Translations under genes and position numbers: made by a program | The notes under the pieces: generated by a model | What the model was told of the DNA's origin: nothing | Database searches by the model: none | Seen by the model: the letters and a program-made list of their open reading frames with translations, nothing else | NCBI RefSeq assembly: GCF_018612875.1 | Contig: NZ_JAGGRI010000038.1 | Span: 113,120 to 177,119 of the forward strand | Direction of reading: 5' to 3' | From: Lysobacter sp. ISL-50 | GTDB lineage: Bacteria; Pseudomonadota; Gammaproteobacteria; Xanthomonadales; Xanthomonadaceae | Length of the DNA: 64,000 nucleotides | Shown here: piece after piece, positions 51,980 through 61,103 of the stretch | Layout of the letters: each line of letters starts with the position of its first letter | Numbering within the stretch: the first letter of the stretch is position 1

Positions 51980-53389
51980 ATGAGCTGGGGACAGCCCCGG
52001 TCGTTGCGCGCGCGCCAGTTGCTGGCCGCCAGCCTCGGCCTGCTCGCGTTCCTGGCCCTGGCCGGCGTGGCGCTGGACCGCGCCTTCCTGGAAACCGCGG
52101 AAAACAACCTGCGCCAGCGCCTGACCAGTTACGCGCTGGCCTACGCCGCCGACACCGATTTCGGCCGCGGCGGCGAAATCATCCCGCCCTACGACCCGCC
52201 CGATCCGCGCTTCGACCGGCCCGGCAGCGGCTTGTACGCCGAAGTGATCCTGCCCAACGACCACTGGGACTCGGTATCGGCCCAGGGCCCGGTGCTGCCC
52301 GACGGCGGCATGCTCAAGCCGACGCAGGAAACCTTCGACGGCCCGCTGCCGCTGACCGAAATCAGCGGCCGCTCCGGCGAGGCCTACCGCTACGGCCGCG
52401 GCCTGATCTGGAGCGTGGACGGCGATTCCAAGTCCGAGTTCCAGTACACGATCTACATCCTCGAAGACACCAGCGCGCTGCGCCATCAGGTCGCGGTGTT
52501 CCGTCAGGCGCTGTGGCGTTATCTGGGCGGCGCCGGCGTGATCCTGCTGTTGCTGCAGGCCTTGATCATGCAATGGAGCCTGCGTCCGCTGAAGCGGGTG
52601 ATCGAGGAACTCAAGCGCGTGCAGCGCGGCCTGGCCTCGCGCATGAGCGAGCGCCACCCGCGCGAGCTGGAGCCGCTGACCGAGAGCATCAACGCCTTCA
52701 TCGAGAGCGAGCGCGAAAACCTCGACCGCCAGCGCAACACCCTGGCCGATCTGGCCCACAGCCTGAAAACCCCGCTGGCGGTGCTGCGCGCGCGCCTGGA
52801 CGATCAGAACGGCCCGGTGCCGATCGATCCGGAATTGCGCGAAGACGTCGACATCCAGCTGCGGCGCATGAACGATCTGGTGTCCTACCAGCTCGCGCGC
52901 GCGGCTTCCGGCGGCCACGCCTTGTTCGCCGCGCCCGTGGCGATCGAGCCGCATGCGGAAGAGATCGTGCGCGGCCTGGAAAAGGTCTACGCGCCCAAGG
53001 GCATCCTGTGCGAATTCGACCTGGCCGACGGCGTGCAATTCCACGGCGAGCCGGGCGATCTGCAGGAACTGCTCGGCAACCTGCTGGAGAACGCGTTCAA
53101 GTGGGCGAACTCGCGGGTGCTGCTGACGGTGAAGCCCGGCGAAGTCGCGGCCAACCGCCGTCCGGGCCTGCTGCTGGCGGTGGACGACGACGGCCCCGGC
53201 ATCGCCCCGGATAAAGTCGCCTCGATCCTCCAGCGCGGCGTGCGCGGCGACGAACGCGTGCAGGGCCACGGCATCGGTCTGGCGATCGTGCAGGACCTGG
53301 TGCGTGGTTACCGCGGCACTTTGGATGTCACCCCGTCGCAGGAACTGGGCGGCACGCGGTTCGAAGTGAAGTTGCCGCCGGGGTTGTGA
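51980..53389 (+). CDS. phoQ: PhoQ-like sensor histidine kinase (469 aa)
   Basis: Two transmembrane helices (about 12-35 and 175-195) flank an acidic periplasmic domain rich in Asp/Glu/Gly that could sense divalent cations. A HAMP-like linker (RPLKRVIEELKRVQRGLASRMSERHPRELEPL) precedes the dimerisation helix with the phospho-His in LADLAHSLKTPLAVL (about 260). The ATPase part has the N box NLLENAFKWA, DDDGPGIAPDK and GHGIGLAIVQDLV. It lies 154 bp after the regulator gene. The cognate signal is inferred from orthology only. Confidence 0.88.
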   Translation: MSWGQPRSLRARQLLAASLGLLAFLALAGVALDRAFLETAENNLRQRLTSYALAYAADTDFGRGGEIIPPYDPPDPRFDRPGSGLYAEVILPNDHWDSVSAQGPVLPDGGMLKPTQETFDGPLPLTEISGRSGEAYRYGRGLIWSVDGDSKSEFQYTIYILEDTSALRHQVAVFRQALWRYLGGAGVILLLLQALIMQWSLRPLKRVIEELKRVQRGLASRMSERHPRELEPLTESINAFIESERENLDRQRNTLADLAHSLKTPLAVLRARLDDQNGPVPIDPELREDVDIQLRRMNDLVSYQLARAASGGHALFAAPVAIEPHAEEIVRGLEKVYAPKGILCEFDLADGVQFHGEPGDLQELLGNLLENAFKWANSRVLLTVKPGEVAANRRPGLLLAVDDDGPGIAPDKVASILQRGVRGDERVQGHGIGLAIVQDLVRGYRGTLDVTPSQELGGTRFEVKLPPGL

Positions 53390-53450
53390 TCGACTCGGTG
53401 CGGCTGACGCTGTTTTTGTGGGAAGGGCGGCTCTTGTAGGAGGGGCGGCT

Positions 53451-53551
53451 CTTGTGGGAGGGGCTTCAGCCCCGATGCTTTTCTCTCAGCTCGCCATGAA
53501 CTTTCCACAGGCCTGATCGAAAAGCATCGGGGCTGAAGCCCCTCCCACAAG
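53451..53551. repeat. 32-bp inverted repeat of the GGGGCTTCAGCCCC family
   Basis: CTTGTGGGAGGGGCTTCAGC and onward to CCCGATGCTTTT (53451-53482) is exactly complementary to 53520-53551, with a 37-bp spacer. The core GGGGCTTCAGCCCC is itself near-palindromic. Degenerate half copies (GTGGGAAGGGCGGCTCTTG) flank it. It lies between the convergent kinase and mtfA genes and may serve as their terminator. More copies occur at 56731-57021. Confidence 0.85.
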
Positions 53552-53591
53552 AGCCTCCTCCCACAAGAGCCGCCCCTCCCACAAAATCCTT

Positions 53592-54341
53592 TCAAGCAAA
53601 CGGCGACGGCCCGTAAAAGCGCTGCAGATGCCCGGCGACCGCCGGCATCTGCCCGCGCAGCGCCGCCGGATCGCTGAAGTGGTATTCGGTAACCACAGCA
53701 AAGAACTCTTCCGGCGCTTCAGCGGCATAGGGATCGATCAGCGTTTCGCGCCGGTCGTCCACCCGTTCGATGAAATCGTCGTAAGCGAGCTGGAAATCGC
53801 GCGCCCACTCGCGCTGCCACGGACGCGGCAACGGCGGCGTGCCGTCGAGCACGCCGTCCAGCACATCGAGCTTGTGCGCCATCTCGTGCGCGGCCACGCA
53901 GAAGCCCGCGCGCGGGTCTTCGCAGTCGGCCTGGACATCGGCCCAGGACAGGATCAGCGGCCCGGCGTCCCAGGATTCGCCGATCAATTCGTCCTGCCAT
54001 TCGTGCAGAACCCCGGCCGCGTCGGTGTGGCTTCGATTGACCCGGAACGCATCGGGATAAACGATCAGCTGCGACCAGCCGCGCAAACCTTCTTCGCCGA
54101 ATTCCAGCAGCGGCAGGCAGCACAGCATGGCCAGTTGCGCGCGCTGGGCCGGGCCCAGTTCCAGCTCGCCGATCGGGCTGATGGTCTTCTCGTGCAGGAA
54201 CCGAGCGGTCAGCGCGCGCAGGCGTTCGCGGCGGGTTTCATCCAGCGCTCGCGCCCACGGCACGGCGGCGACGGCGTCGCGCCAGACGGTGTCGCCGACA
54301 GGTGCGGGAGGGCGCCGCAGACGGCGCAGGAACTCGAACAA
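53592..54341 (-). CDS. mtfA: MtfA-type zinc peptidase (249 aa)
   Basis: Single-domain zinc peptidase of the MtfA family. The metal site is VAAHEMAHKLDVLDG (His152, Glu153, His156), with the third ligand in PEEFFAVVTEYHF. In enterobacteria MtfA binds the glucose repressor Mlc and so influences sugar uptake; whether this host has Mlc is unknown. Length is typical. It is convergent with phoQ, and 60 bp separate its start from the lower-strand gene to its right. Confidence 0.92.
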   Translation of the reverse strand: MFEFLRRLRRPPAPVGDTVWRDAVAAVPWARALDETRRERLRALTARFLHEKTISPIGELELGPAQRAQLAMLCCLPLLEFGEEGLRGWSQLIVYPDAFRVNRSHTDAAGVLHEWQDELIGESWDAGPLILSWADVQADCEDPRAGFCVAAHEMAHKLDVLDGVLDGTPPLPRPWQREWARDFQLAYDDFIERVDDRRETLIDPYAAEAPEEFFAVVTEYHFSDPAALRGQMPAVAGHLQRFYGPSPFA

Positions 54342-54400
54342 GGGGATCTGCGAAGCGCGGTGGTGGAAACGGGCGAGCCGGTTGACTTAAGGCCGAATGA

Positions 54401-54676
54401 TCAGCGGAACATGCCCGGCAGGAAATTGTGCCAGCGCGGCGACTGCAGGCGATTGCTGTTGTCGGAGTCGCTGTGCATGCTCGGCTTGGCCTTGGTGTCG
54501 CGCGCGGTCGCCGGAGCGGTGTTGCGGCCGGTGCTGCGTACCGCCGTGTCCTTGCGCGATGCGGCGCTGTCGGAGCAGGCGTCGTTGGGGCTGAGCTTGT
54601 TGACCTCGCGCGCGCTGACCTCGGTAATGGCCAGGCTGGCGAAAGCGAACAGCAGGCACAGGCAGATCCGTAACAT
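54401..54676 (-). CDS. Exported small protein of unknown function (91 aa)
   Basis: A signal peptide ends near EVSAREVN (23). The mature part is polar and low-complexity (ACSDSAASRKDTAVRSTGRN) ending in WHNFLPGMFR. AAGGA lies just upstream of ATG 54676, supporting translation. No domain recognised. It lies 60 bp before mtfA on the same strand, so the pair may be cotranscribed. Confidence 0.65.
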   Translation of the reverse strand: MLRICLCLLFAFASLAITEVSAREVNKLSPNDACSDSAASRKDTAVRSTGRNTAPATARDTKAKPSMHSDSDNSNRLQSPRWHNFLPGMFR

Positions 54677-54825
54677 GGCGGAATCCTTGGGGGTCGGCGC
54701 GGCCCGACAGGCCGTGAGCGATTGCCGACTATAACGCGAATTGCATACCGAATCCGGCGACTCGGCCGGGCCGGGCGTGCTGCGGCGCAGCAAGGGCCTG
54801 CTCAGGTTTGCGCCAGACTGCGGCC

Positions 54826-56691
54826 ATGGCGATCGCCCGTCTTCCGCTGACCGCTCCGGCGCTGCGCCGGGCCCTGATCGCGGGCGCCCGGCGGGTCATC
54901 GCCGGCCGCGACACCCTCAATCGGATCAACGTTTTCCCGGTCGCCGACGGCGACACCGGCAACAACCTCGCACACACCCTGGGCAGCCTGCTGAACGGGG
55001 CGCTGAGCCGGCGCAGCCGGCATATCGGCGAACTGCTGCGGCGCATCGGCGACGACGCCATCGACGGCGCGCGCGGCAATTCCGGGGCGATCCTGGCGCA
55101 GTTCCTGTACGGGGTCGCCGAGCACGCGCGCACCCAGCCGGAACTGGACGCGACCACCCTGGCCGCCTCGGTGCGCCATGGCGCCGGCAACGCCCGCGCC
55201 GCGCTCGCGCACCCGGTCGAGGGCACCATCCTGAGCGTGATCAACGCCTTCGCCGACGCCCTGGACGAAGCCGCCCGGGCCAGCGCCGACGGCGATCCGC
55301 GTCCGGGCTTCGCGGCCGCGCTGGCGCGCGCCCGCATCGCCCTGGCCCGCACGCCCCAGCAGATGGCCTTGCTGCAGCGAGCCGGCGTGGTCGATGCCGG
55401 CGCGCAGGGCTTCGTCGATCTGCTCGAAGGCATCGCCGAATTCGTCGATGGCGGGCCGCGCACGCTGCGCATGCACGGCGCCGCCGGGGCCGCGAACGAA
55501 GCCTGCGCCGGCCATGCGCACGGCGCCGGCGATGCGCAGATTCCGATCCGGCACGACACGGTGGACCCGCACCGGCGCTGGTGCAGCGAATGCCTGCTGA
55601 TCGGCACCGAACTGTCGCGCGAAGCCGTGCGCGACGCGCTGGAAGCGATCGGCGCCGACTCGCTGGTGCTGGCCGGCGGCAGCACGCGTCTGCGCGTGCA
55701 CGGCCACGTCGCCTCGCCGCAGGCTTTGTTCGATGTCTGCGCCGGCCACGGCGCGGTTGAAGGCATGAAGGCCGACGACATGCTGGCGCAGCAACGCAGC
55801 GTGGAACGGGTGCAGCGGGTGGCGGTGGTCACCGACAGCGCCGCCGACCTGCCGGAGGAACTGGCCGAACGCTACGGCCTGCACACCGTGCCGGTGCGGG
55901 TGTCGGTGGACGGTCGCGATTACCTGGACAAGGTCGGCCTGGCCACCGCCGAGTTCTACCGTCGCATGGCCGCCGGCGCGGCCCGGCCGCAGGCCGAGCA
56001 GCCGCGCACCAGCCAGCCGCCGCCCGGCGATTTCCGCCGGGTCTTCGAATTCCTCCTGGGCCATCGCGCCCAGGTGCTGTACGTGGGCCTGTCGCGCGCG
56101 GTCTCGGGCACCTTGCAGTCGGGCGAGCAGGCCGCCGGACGCGCCGACGGCAGCGGGCGGGTGCAGGTGTTCGACACCTTCAACGCCGCCGGCGGGCAGG
56201 CCTTGCTGGCCTGGCGCGCGGCCGAGCTGGCGGCGGACGGGATCGAGCTGGCGGCGATCGTCGCCGAGCTCGAACGCCTGCGTCCGCTGACCGCCACCTG
56301 GGCGATGGCGCGCGACATCTCGCATGCCGTGCGCGGCGGCCGCATTCCGCCCTGGGCCGGGCCGGTGGTGCGCTTCACCGGCTTGACCCCGATCGCCAAG
56401 GTCAGGCCCGATGGGCGTCTCGGCGTCAGCGGCGGGCTGTTCGCCAAGGCCGGCGCGCCAGAGGCGTTCGCCCGCTACATCGCCAAACGCAGCCCGCGCG
56501 GGCTGCGGTGGCGCGCGATCGTCGGCCATTGCGATGCGCGCATGGACGGCGAGCGCCTGCTCGAAGCGCTGCGCCGGCGGCTGGACCTGGAGCAGGCCTG
56601 GGTGGTCGAGACCGGGCCGGCGCTGGGCGCGCATGCCGGGCGCGGCGCCTTGCTGGTGTCGTTACAGCCGGTGGCGGACTCGGCGGCATAA
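54826..56691 (+). CDS. DAK2-DegV fusion, putative single-chain fatty acid kinase (621 aa)
   Basis: Residues about 5-210 form a DhaL/DAK2 kinase domain with the Mg-ATP motif NVFPVADGDTGNN (36-47), GARGNSGAI and VDAGAQGFVDLL. From about residue 332 a DegV domain follows: VAVVTDSAADLPEELAERYG, then fatty-acid-site segments such as TSQPPPGDFRRVF and SRAVSGTLQSGEQAAG. In Firmicutes the kinase FakA and the lipid carrier FakB (DegV) are separate and together make acyl phosphate. Here both are in one chain. An ATG at 54826 was chosen; an in-frame TTG at 54808 is possible. Downstream plsY uses acyl phosphate, supporting the assignment. Confidence 0.9.
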   Translation: MAIARLPLTAPALRRALIAGARRVIAGRDTLNRINVFPVADGDTGNNLAHTLGSLLNGALSRRSRHIGELLRRIGDDAIDGARGNSGAILAQFLYGVAEHARTQPELDATTLAASVRHGAGNARAALAHPVEGTILSVINAFADALDEAARASADGDPRPGFAAALARARIALARTPQQMALLQRAGVVDAGAQGFVDLLEGIAEFVDGGPRTLRMHGAAGAANEACAGHAHGAGDAQIPIRHDTVDPHRRWCSECLLIGTELSREAVRDALEAIGADSLVLAGGSTRLRVHGHVASPQALFDVCAGHGAVEGMKADDMLAQQRSVERVQRVAVVTDSAADLPEELAERYGLHTVPVRVSVDGRDYLDKVGLATAEFYRRMAAGAARPQAEQPRTSQPPPGDFRRVFEFLLGHRAQVLYVGLSRAVSGTLQSGEQAAGRADGSGRVQVFDTFNAAGGQALLAWRAAELAADGIELAAIVAELERLRPLTATWAMARDISHAVRGGRIPPWAGPVVRFTGLTPIAKVRPDGRLGVSGGLFAKAGAPEAFARYIAKRSPRGLRWRAIVGHCDARMDGERLLEALRRRLDLEQAWVVETGPALGAHAGRGALLVSLQPVADSAA

Positions 56692-56730
56692 GCGGGCGAT
56701 CGCAGTTCTTCGATGGCGGGGTGGCGCGAG

Positions 56731-57021
56731 TCGGGGCTGAAGCCCCTCCCACAAAAGACCTCGCTGCCTCGGCGCTAGTCCCTCCCAGAAAGACCTCGTC
56801 GCATCGGTGCTGGCCCTTCCCACAAAAGCCCTCGTTGCATCGGCGTTTCTTGTGGGAGGGGCTTCAGCCCCGACTCGCGCCGCTCGCACCCGCCGCGAAA
56901 CCACGATCGCGATCGGTGCTGGCCCCTGCCATAACAGACCTCGCCGCATCGGTGTTGGCCCCTCTCACAAAAAGCCATCGCCGCATCGGCGTTTCTTGTG
57001 GGAGGGGCTTCAGCCCCGACT
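56731..57021. repeat. Cluster of GGGGCTTCAGCCCC-family repeats
   Basis: Three good copies at 56731-56757 (inverted), 56848-56876 and 56993-57021, each with GTGGGAGGGGCTTCAGCCCC. They are separated by about 90-115-bp degenerate units built on CACAAAAG...CCTCGCCGCATCGGTG. The cluster fills most of the 447-bp gap between the fusion gene and plsY. Gap remainder shows no gene. Confidence 0.8.
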
Positions 57022-57138
57022 CGCGTCGCTCGCAACCCGCCGCGGAACCGCGATCGCGACGTGCAATAGCCGTCCGCGCAATGCCCGGTCCCGCCGGCGC
57101 GACGCTGCAAACCCGGCGCCGTCCCGCATAATCCGCGC

Positions 57139-57819
57139 ATGCCGTTCGCCGCTCTCACACCGCCGTTGTCCGCCGCCACCGCCGTGGCGCCGCTGTCGGT
57201 GCTGTTGCTGGTGGCCGCTTACTTGATCGGTTCGCTGTCGGGCAGCCTGCTGCTCGGCAAGTTGCGCGGCGTGGACATCCGCCAGCACGGCAGCGGCAAC
57301 GCCGGCGGCACCAACGCGTTTCGCACCCAAGGGCTGCGCTTCGCCCTCGGCGTGGTCGCGATCGATATCGGCAAGGGCGCGCTCGCGACCTGGCTGGCGC
57401 TGCGCTTCGCGCCGGTCGCGGCGAATTGGTCGGTGACTTCGCACGGCTATCTGGCCGCGTTCGCCGCGGCGCTCGGTCACGTCTGGCCGATCTGGCACGG
57501 TTTTCGCGGCGGCAAGGGCGCGGCGACCCTGGTCGGCGGGCTGGCGGTGCTGTGGCCGTTCGCGCTGCCGGTGCTGGTGGCGATCTGGGCGCTGGTGCTC
57601 GTGGCCAGCGGGTACGTCGGGCTGGCCACGGTGATCGCGGCGCTGAGCCTGCCGCTGCTGGCCTGGATCACCGATGCCGGCATGCCGCGCCTGTGGTTTT
57701 CGCTCGCGGCCGCGGCGCTGATCGTGTTCACCCATCGCGGCAATCTGGCGCGGTTGCGCGCCGGCACCGAATCGCGCTTCGCCCGGGCGCGCCTGCTGCA
57801 GCGTTGGCGCCGGAGCTGA
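57139..57819 (+). CDS. plsY: PlsY, acyl-phosphate:glycerol-3-phosphate acyltransferase (226 aa)
   Basis: Inner-membrane enzyme acylating the first position of glycerol 3-phosphate from acyl phosphate. The loop motif DIRQHGSGNAGGTNAFR with preceding GSLSGSLLLGK, the second motif HVWPIWHGFRGGKGAAT and about six hydrophobic helices are diagnostic. The stop and the birA start share one base (TGATG), so the next gene is coupled. Confidence 0.94.
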   Translation: MPFAALTPPLSAATAVAPLSVLLLVAAYLIGSLSGSLLLGKLRGVDIRQHGSGNAGGTNAFRTQGLRFALGVVAIDIGKGALATWLALRFAPVAANWSVTSHGYLAAFAAALGHVWPIWHGFRGGKGAATLVGGLAVLWPFALPVLVAIWALVLVASGYVGLATVIAALSLPLLAWITDAGMPRLWFSLAAAALIVFTHRGNLARLRAGTESRFARARLLQRWRRS

Positions 57820-58817
57820 TGGACGATCGCGCACTGCTGCAACGCCTGATCGCAGGTCCGGCCACCGGCGACGCCTTGGCCAGCGCGGCCGGGCAGACCC
57901 GCGCCGCGGTTTGGAAGCGGATCGAGGCCCTGCGCGACGCCGGCGTGGCGATCGAGGCCAAGCCCGGCCGCGGCTACGCGCTGTCGCAGCCGCTGGATCT
58001 GCTCGACGCCGAGGCGATCGCCTCGGCCCTGGACGCCGGTGCGCGTGAACGCTTGGCCGAACTCGACGTCGCCTGGAGCATCGATTCGACCAACAGCGAG
58101 CTGCTGCGCCGGGCCACGCCCGCGCAGGGCGCGGCGGTGCTGCTGGCCGAACGCCAGACCGGCGGCCGCGGACGGCGCGGGCGGGTCTGGGCCTCGCCGC
58201 TGGCGGCGCATGTCTATCTGTCGCTGGTGCGTTCCTTCGGCGGTGGTCTGGCCCGGCTGGGCGGATTGAGCCTGGTCGCCGGCATCGCCGCGGTCCAGGC
58301 CCTGCACGGCCTGGGTTTCGATGCGGTGCGGCTGAAGTGGCCGAACGATCTGGTCGTGCTCGACCGCGCCGGCCTGCGCAAGCTCGGCGGCCTGTTGATC
58401 GAAGGCGGCGGCGAATACGCCGGCCCGGCGCGCGCGGTGATCGGCCTGGGCCTCAACGTGCGCATGCCGGCCGCCGCGGCCGCGCAGATCGATCAGCCCT
58501 GGTGCGATCTGGCGAGCTTGGCGGACCCGCGCGCGCTGTCGCGCAACGCGGTCGCCGCGGCGTTGCTGGATGCGCTGCTGCCGGCGCTGGATGAATTCGA
58601 CGGCGCCGGCCTGGCGCCTTTCATCGAACGCTACGCGGCCTTCGACGCATTGGCCGGGCAGGCGGTGAGCGTGCACGGCGCCGACGCCGAGCACCAAGGC
58701 CACGCGGTCGGACTGGCCGACGACGGCGCCTTGCGCGTGCGCCTGCCTTCCGGCGAAGAACGCCGCTTCCATGCCGGCGAAGTCAGCGTGCGCCGCACCG
58801 GCGAGGACGCGCGATGA
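57819..58817 (+). CDS. birA: BirA, biotin-protein ligase and biotin-operon repressor (332 aa)
   Basis: N-terminal winged helix (about 1-60: LIAGPATGDALASAAGQTRA) followed by the ligase domain: ERQTGGRGRRGRVWASP binds biotinoyl-AMP, RLKWPNDLV holds the catalytic Lys and GLGLNVRM follows. A C-terminal SH3-like module ends near RFHAGEVSVR. The DNA-binding domain makes it a bifunctional (class II) ligase that should also repress bio genes. Overlaps plsY (1 base) and coaX (4 bases). Confidence 0.94.
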   Translation: MDDRALLQRLIAGPATGDALASAAGQTRAAVWKRIEALRDAGVAIEAKPGRGYALSQPLDLLDAEAIASALDAGARERLAELDVAWSIDSTNSELLRRATPAQGAAVLLAERQTGGRGRRGRVWASPLAAHVYLSLVRSFGGGLARLGGLSLVAGIAAVQALHGLGFDAVRLKWPNDLVVLDRAGLRKLGGLLIEGGGEYAGPARAVIGLGLNVRMPAAAAAQIDQPWCDLASLADPRALSRNAVAAALLDALLPALDEFDGAGLAPFIERYAAFDALAGQAVSVHGADAEHQGHAVGLADDGALRVRLPSGEERRFHAGEVSVRRTGEDAR

Positions 58818-59572
58818 ACGCGTGGTTGTTCGACCTGGGCAATACCCGGCTCAAGTGCGCGCCGCTGCGCGCCGACGGCCGCCCCGGCCCGGCGCTGGCC
58901 TTGCCGCATCGCGAAGAAGACATCGCCGCGGCGTTGGCGCAGGCGCTGCCGCGCGAACGCATCGACGTGGCTTATCTGGCCAGCGTCGCCCATCCGGCCC
59001 AGCGCATGGCCGTGCTGCAGGCGCTGAGCGAGCGCTGCGCGCGGATCTCGATCGCGCGCACGCAAACGCGCTTCGCGCTGCCCGGTTTCGGCGAAGTGCG
59101 CATCGCCTATGCCGAGCCGCGCAAGTTGGGCGTCGACCGGTTTCTCGCCTTGCTCGGCGCGCATGCGCAAGGGCAGGGCGCGGCGCTGATCTGCGGTGTC
59201 GGTACCGCGCTGACCATCGACCTGATCGACGCCCGCGGCCAGCACCACGGCGGCCTGATCGCGCCGTCGCCGACGCTGATGCGCGAAGCGCTGCACGCGC
59301 GCGCGCCGCAATTGCCCGAACTCGGCGGCGAGCGCATGGCCTTCGCCGCCGACACCGAGGACGCGCTGGCCTCGGGCTGCGACGGCGCCGCCCTGGCCTT
59401 GATCGAGCGCAGCCTGCTGGCGGGCAAGTTGAAACTCGGCGCGGTGCCGCGCCTGTTGCTGCACGGCGGCGGCAGCGACGCGCTCGCCGCCGCGCTGCCC
59501 ACGCCGATCGCTTCGCCGACGCTGGTGCTGGAAGGCCTCGCGATCTGGGCCGGCGTCGAAACTCCGCGCTGA
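58814..59572 (+). CDS. coaX: Type III pantothenate kinase CoaX (252 aa)
   Basis: First step of coenzyme A synthesis, ATP-dependent, resistant to CoA feedback. FDLGNTRLKCA (phosphate loop), LGVDRFLALLGA (with catalytic Asp), CGVGTALTIDLID and HHGGLIAPSPTLM are the family motifs. Four-base overlap with birA (ATGA) shows coupled translation. The birA-coaX-SPOR order is common in this bacterial group. Confidence 0.94.
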   Translation: MNAWLFDLGNTRLKCAPLRADGRPGPALALPHREEDIAAALAQALPRERIDVAYLASVAHPAQRMAVLQALSERCARISIARTQTRFALPGFGEVRIAYAEPRKLGVDRFLALLGAHAQGQGAALICGVGTALTIDLIDARGQHHGGLIAPSPTLMREALHARAPQLPELGGERMAFAADTEDALASGCDGAALALIERSLLAGKLKLGAVPRLLLHGGGSDALAAALPTPIASPTLVLEGLAIWAGVETPR

Positions 59573-59594
59573 ATCGTCAGGCTAGAATCCGCAC

Positions 59595-60437
59595 ATGCTT
59601 GTCCGCGCCCTCATCGTCTTGCTGCTTGCGCTCAACATCGGCGTCGCCGCGTGGTGGATCGCGCGTCCCGCGCCGCCGCCGCCGGCCGAAGAAAAACTGC
59701 CGATGGGCGTGGCGCGTCTGCAGATCGTCGGCGAAGACCGGCTCATCGAGCGCTCGGCGACGGCCGCGCCGGCGAGTCCGGCCGCGTCAGCGACGCAGAG
59801 CGCCGCCGCCCCGCCGGTCGCCAACACTCCCGCGCACAGCGCGCCGGCCCCGGGCGCGACGGCCACGCCGACACCCGAGGCAGTAAAACCGGCAGCGCCG
59901 GTCACGCCGCCCGCCGCGGTCACCGCCGCGGCTGCGCCGCCGACCTCGCCGTTGCCCGCGCCTGAACCCGCGGCCAAGGCGCAATGCTTCAGCGTCGGCC
60001 CCTTCGCCGATGCCGCCGCGGCCGATGCGGCGCGGGCGAAACTGCAGCCGCTGGCACAAAAAATGGCCAGCCGCAGCGAAGGCGCCAGCCCCAAGAGTTC
60101 GCGCGGCTGGCGCGTGTATCTGCCGACCGCCAACGCCGAAGCCGCGCAGGCCACCGCGCAACGCATCCGCGCGGCCGGCTTCAACGATCTGTTCGTGATG
60201 AGCGGCGCGGAAGCCAACGCCATCGCCCTGGGGCGTTTCCGCAGCGAGGAATCGGCGCGCAAACGCGGCAACGAACTGAGCGCCGCCGGTTTCGCCGTGC
60301 GCGTGGAAGCGCTGGGCGAAAGCGCGAGCGGCGCCACCTGGATCGACGTCGCCACCACCACCGCCAACGGCGATACCTTGCGCCGCGCCGCCGGCGCCTC
60401 GCGCTGGCGCGGCCGTTCCTGCGCCGGATTGGGCTGA
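59595..60437 (+). CDS. SPOR-domain membrane protein (280 aa)
   Basis: One transmembrane helix at 3-22 (ALIVLLLALNIGVAAWWI), a long Ala/Pro/Thr-rich periplasmic spacer (about 60-128), and a SPOR-like domain from AQCFSVGPFADAAAADAARA (about 132) to the end of IALGRFRSEESARKRGNEL. SPOR domains bind denuded peptidoglycan at the division site. It follows coaX by 22 bp. Confidence 0.85.
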   Translation: MLVRALIVLLLALNIGVAAWWIARPAPPPPAEEKLPMGVARLQIVGEDRLIERSATAAPASPAASATQSAAAPPVANTPAHSAPAPGATATPTPEAVKPAAPVTPPAAVTAAAAPPTSPLPAPEPAAKAQCFSVGPFADAAAADAARAKLQPLAQKMASRSEGASPKSSRGWRVYLPTANAEAAQATAQRIRAAGFNDLFVMSGAEANAIALGRFRSEESARKRGNELSAAGFAVRVEALGESASGATWIDVATTTANGDTLRRAAGASRWRGRSCAGLG

Positions 60438-60537
60438 CCGGAGCGTTCGAGGTCGCGTCGCGCTGTCGCGATGAGACCCGGGCGCGATAGAATGCGCCGG
60501 CGCCACCGATCCACCGCGTGGCCGCGATACGTACCTT

Positions 60538-60613
60538 GCCGCTTTAGCTCAGTTGGTAGAGCACTCGCCTTGTAAGCGAGCGGTCGTCCGTTCGATTCGG
60601 ACAAGCGGCACCA
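60538..60613 (+). tRNA. tRNA-Thr (anticodon TGT)
   Basis: Complete cloverleaf of 76 nt: acceptor GCCGCTT/AAGCGGC, D arm GCTC...GAGC, anticodon arm CTCGC-CTTGTAA-GCGAG with TGT, T arm GTCCG-TTCGATT-CGGAC, discriminator A and encoded CCA (60611-60613). The 490-bp interval after it (60614-61103) contains no gene I can support. Confidence 0.97.
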
Positions 60614-61103
60614 CGCAGATCCGGGCGGTCCTGGCCCGATGGGGCGATCCCGGTATGCGATCGCCTATTTGCAATCTTCGGCTTCGATCAACCTTCCCCG
60701 TGCTTCGCCAAGCACTGGCCTGATCGCCACGTCCGCGTTTGCGCTTCTTGCCGCACGCCGCAGACCGCGACATCTTCACGCGCCGACCAGGCAGTCGCTC
60801 CACGATCTCAACATCGATGGGGCCGGCTTGACGCAATTCAGGAGTACGTACGCGTCCTCGCCGTTGTCCGTGATCGGATCGCCGAGAACGTGAAGACGGT
60901 TGCTGCGCGTCGGCGCACAACCGGCGGTAGATCCCCGGTGTAGGCCAGCCTCGGGCTTAGGCACTAGAATGGCCGCATCGTCGGCGGCCGCAGCGCAATG
61001 CGCGGCCCTGTTGCGGCGATCGCGCGATGCCGCGGGCATCCGCCGCGTTCACCTATCGATGCCGCGCGCTCATCCGTCAGCCAGCGCGGCCAGAGGAATT
61101 CTT

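Noticed and set aside
60776..60900. Short minus-strand segment reading GDPITDNGEDAYVLLNCVKP
   Set aside because: Looks more protein-like than its surroundings, but there is no start, ribosome site or family match; could be a remnant.
60549..60920. Minus-strand frame reading across tRNA-Thr
   Set aside because: Its VRIERTTARLQG-like start is the familiar antisense translation of a tRNA, not a protein.
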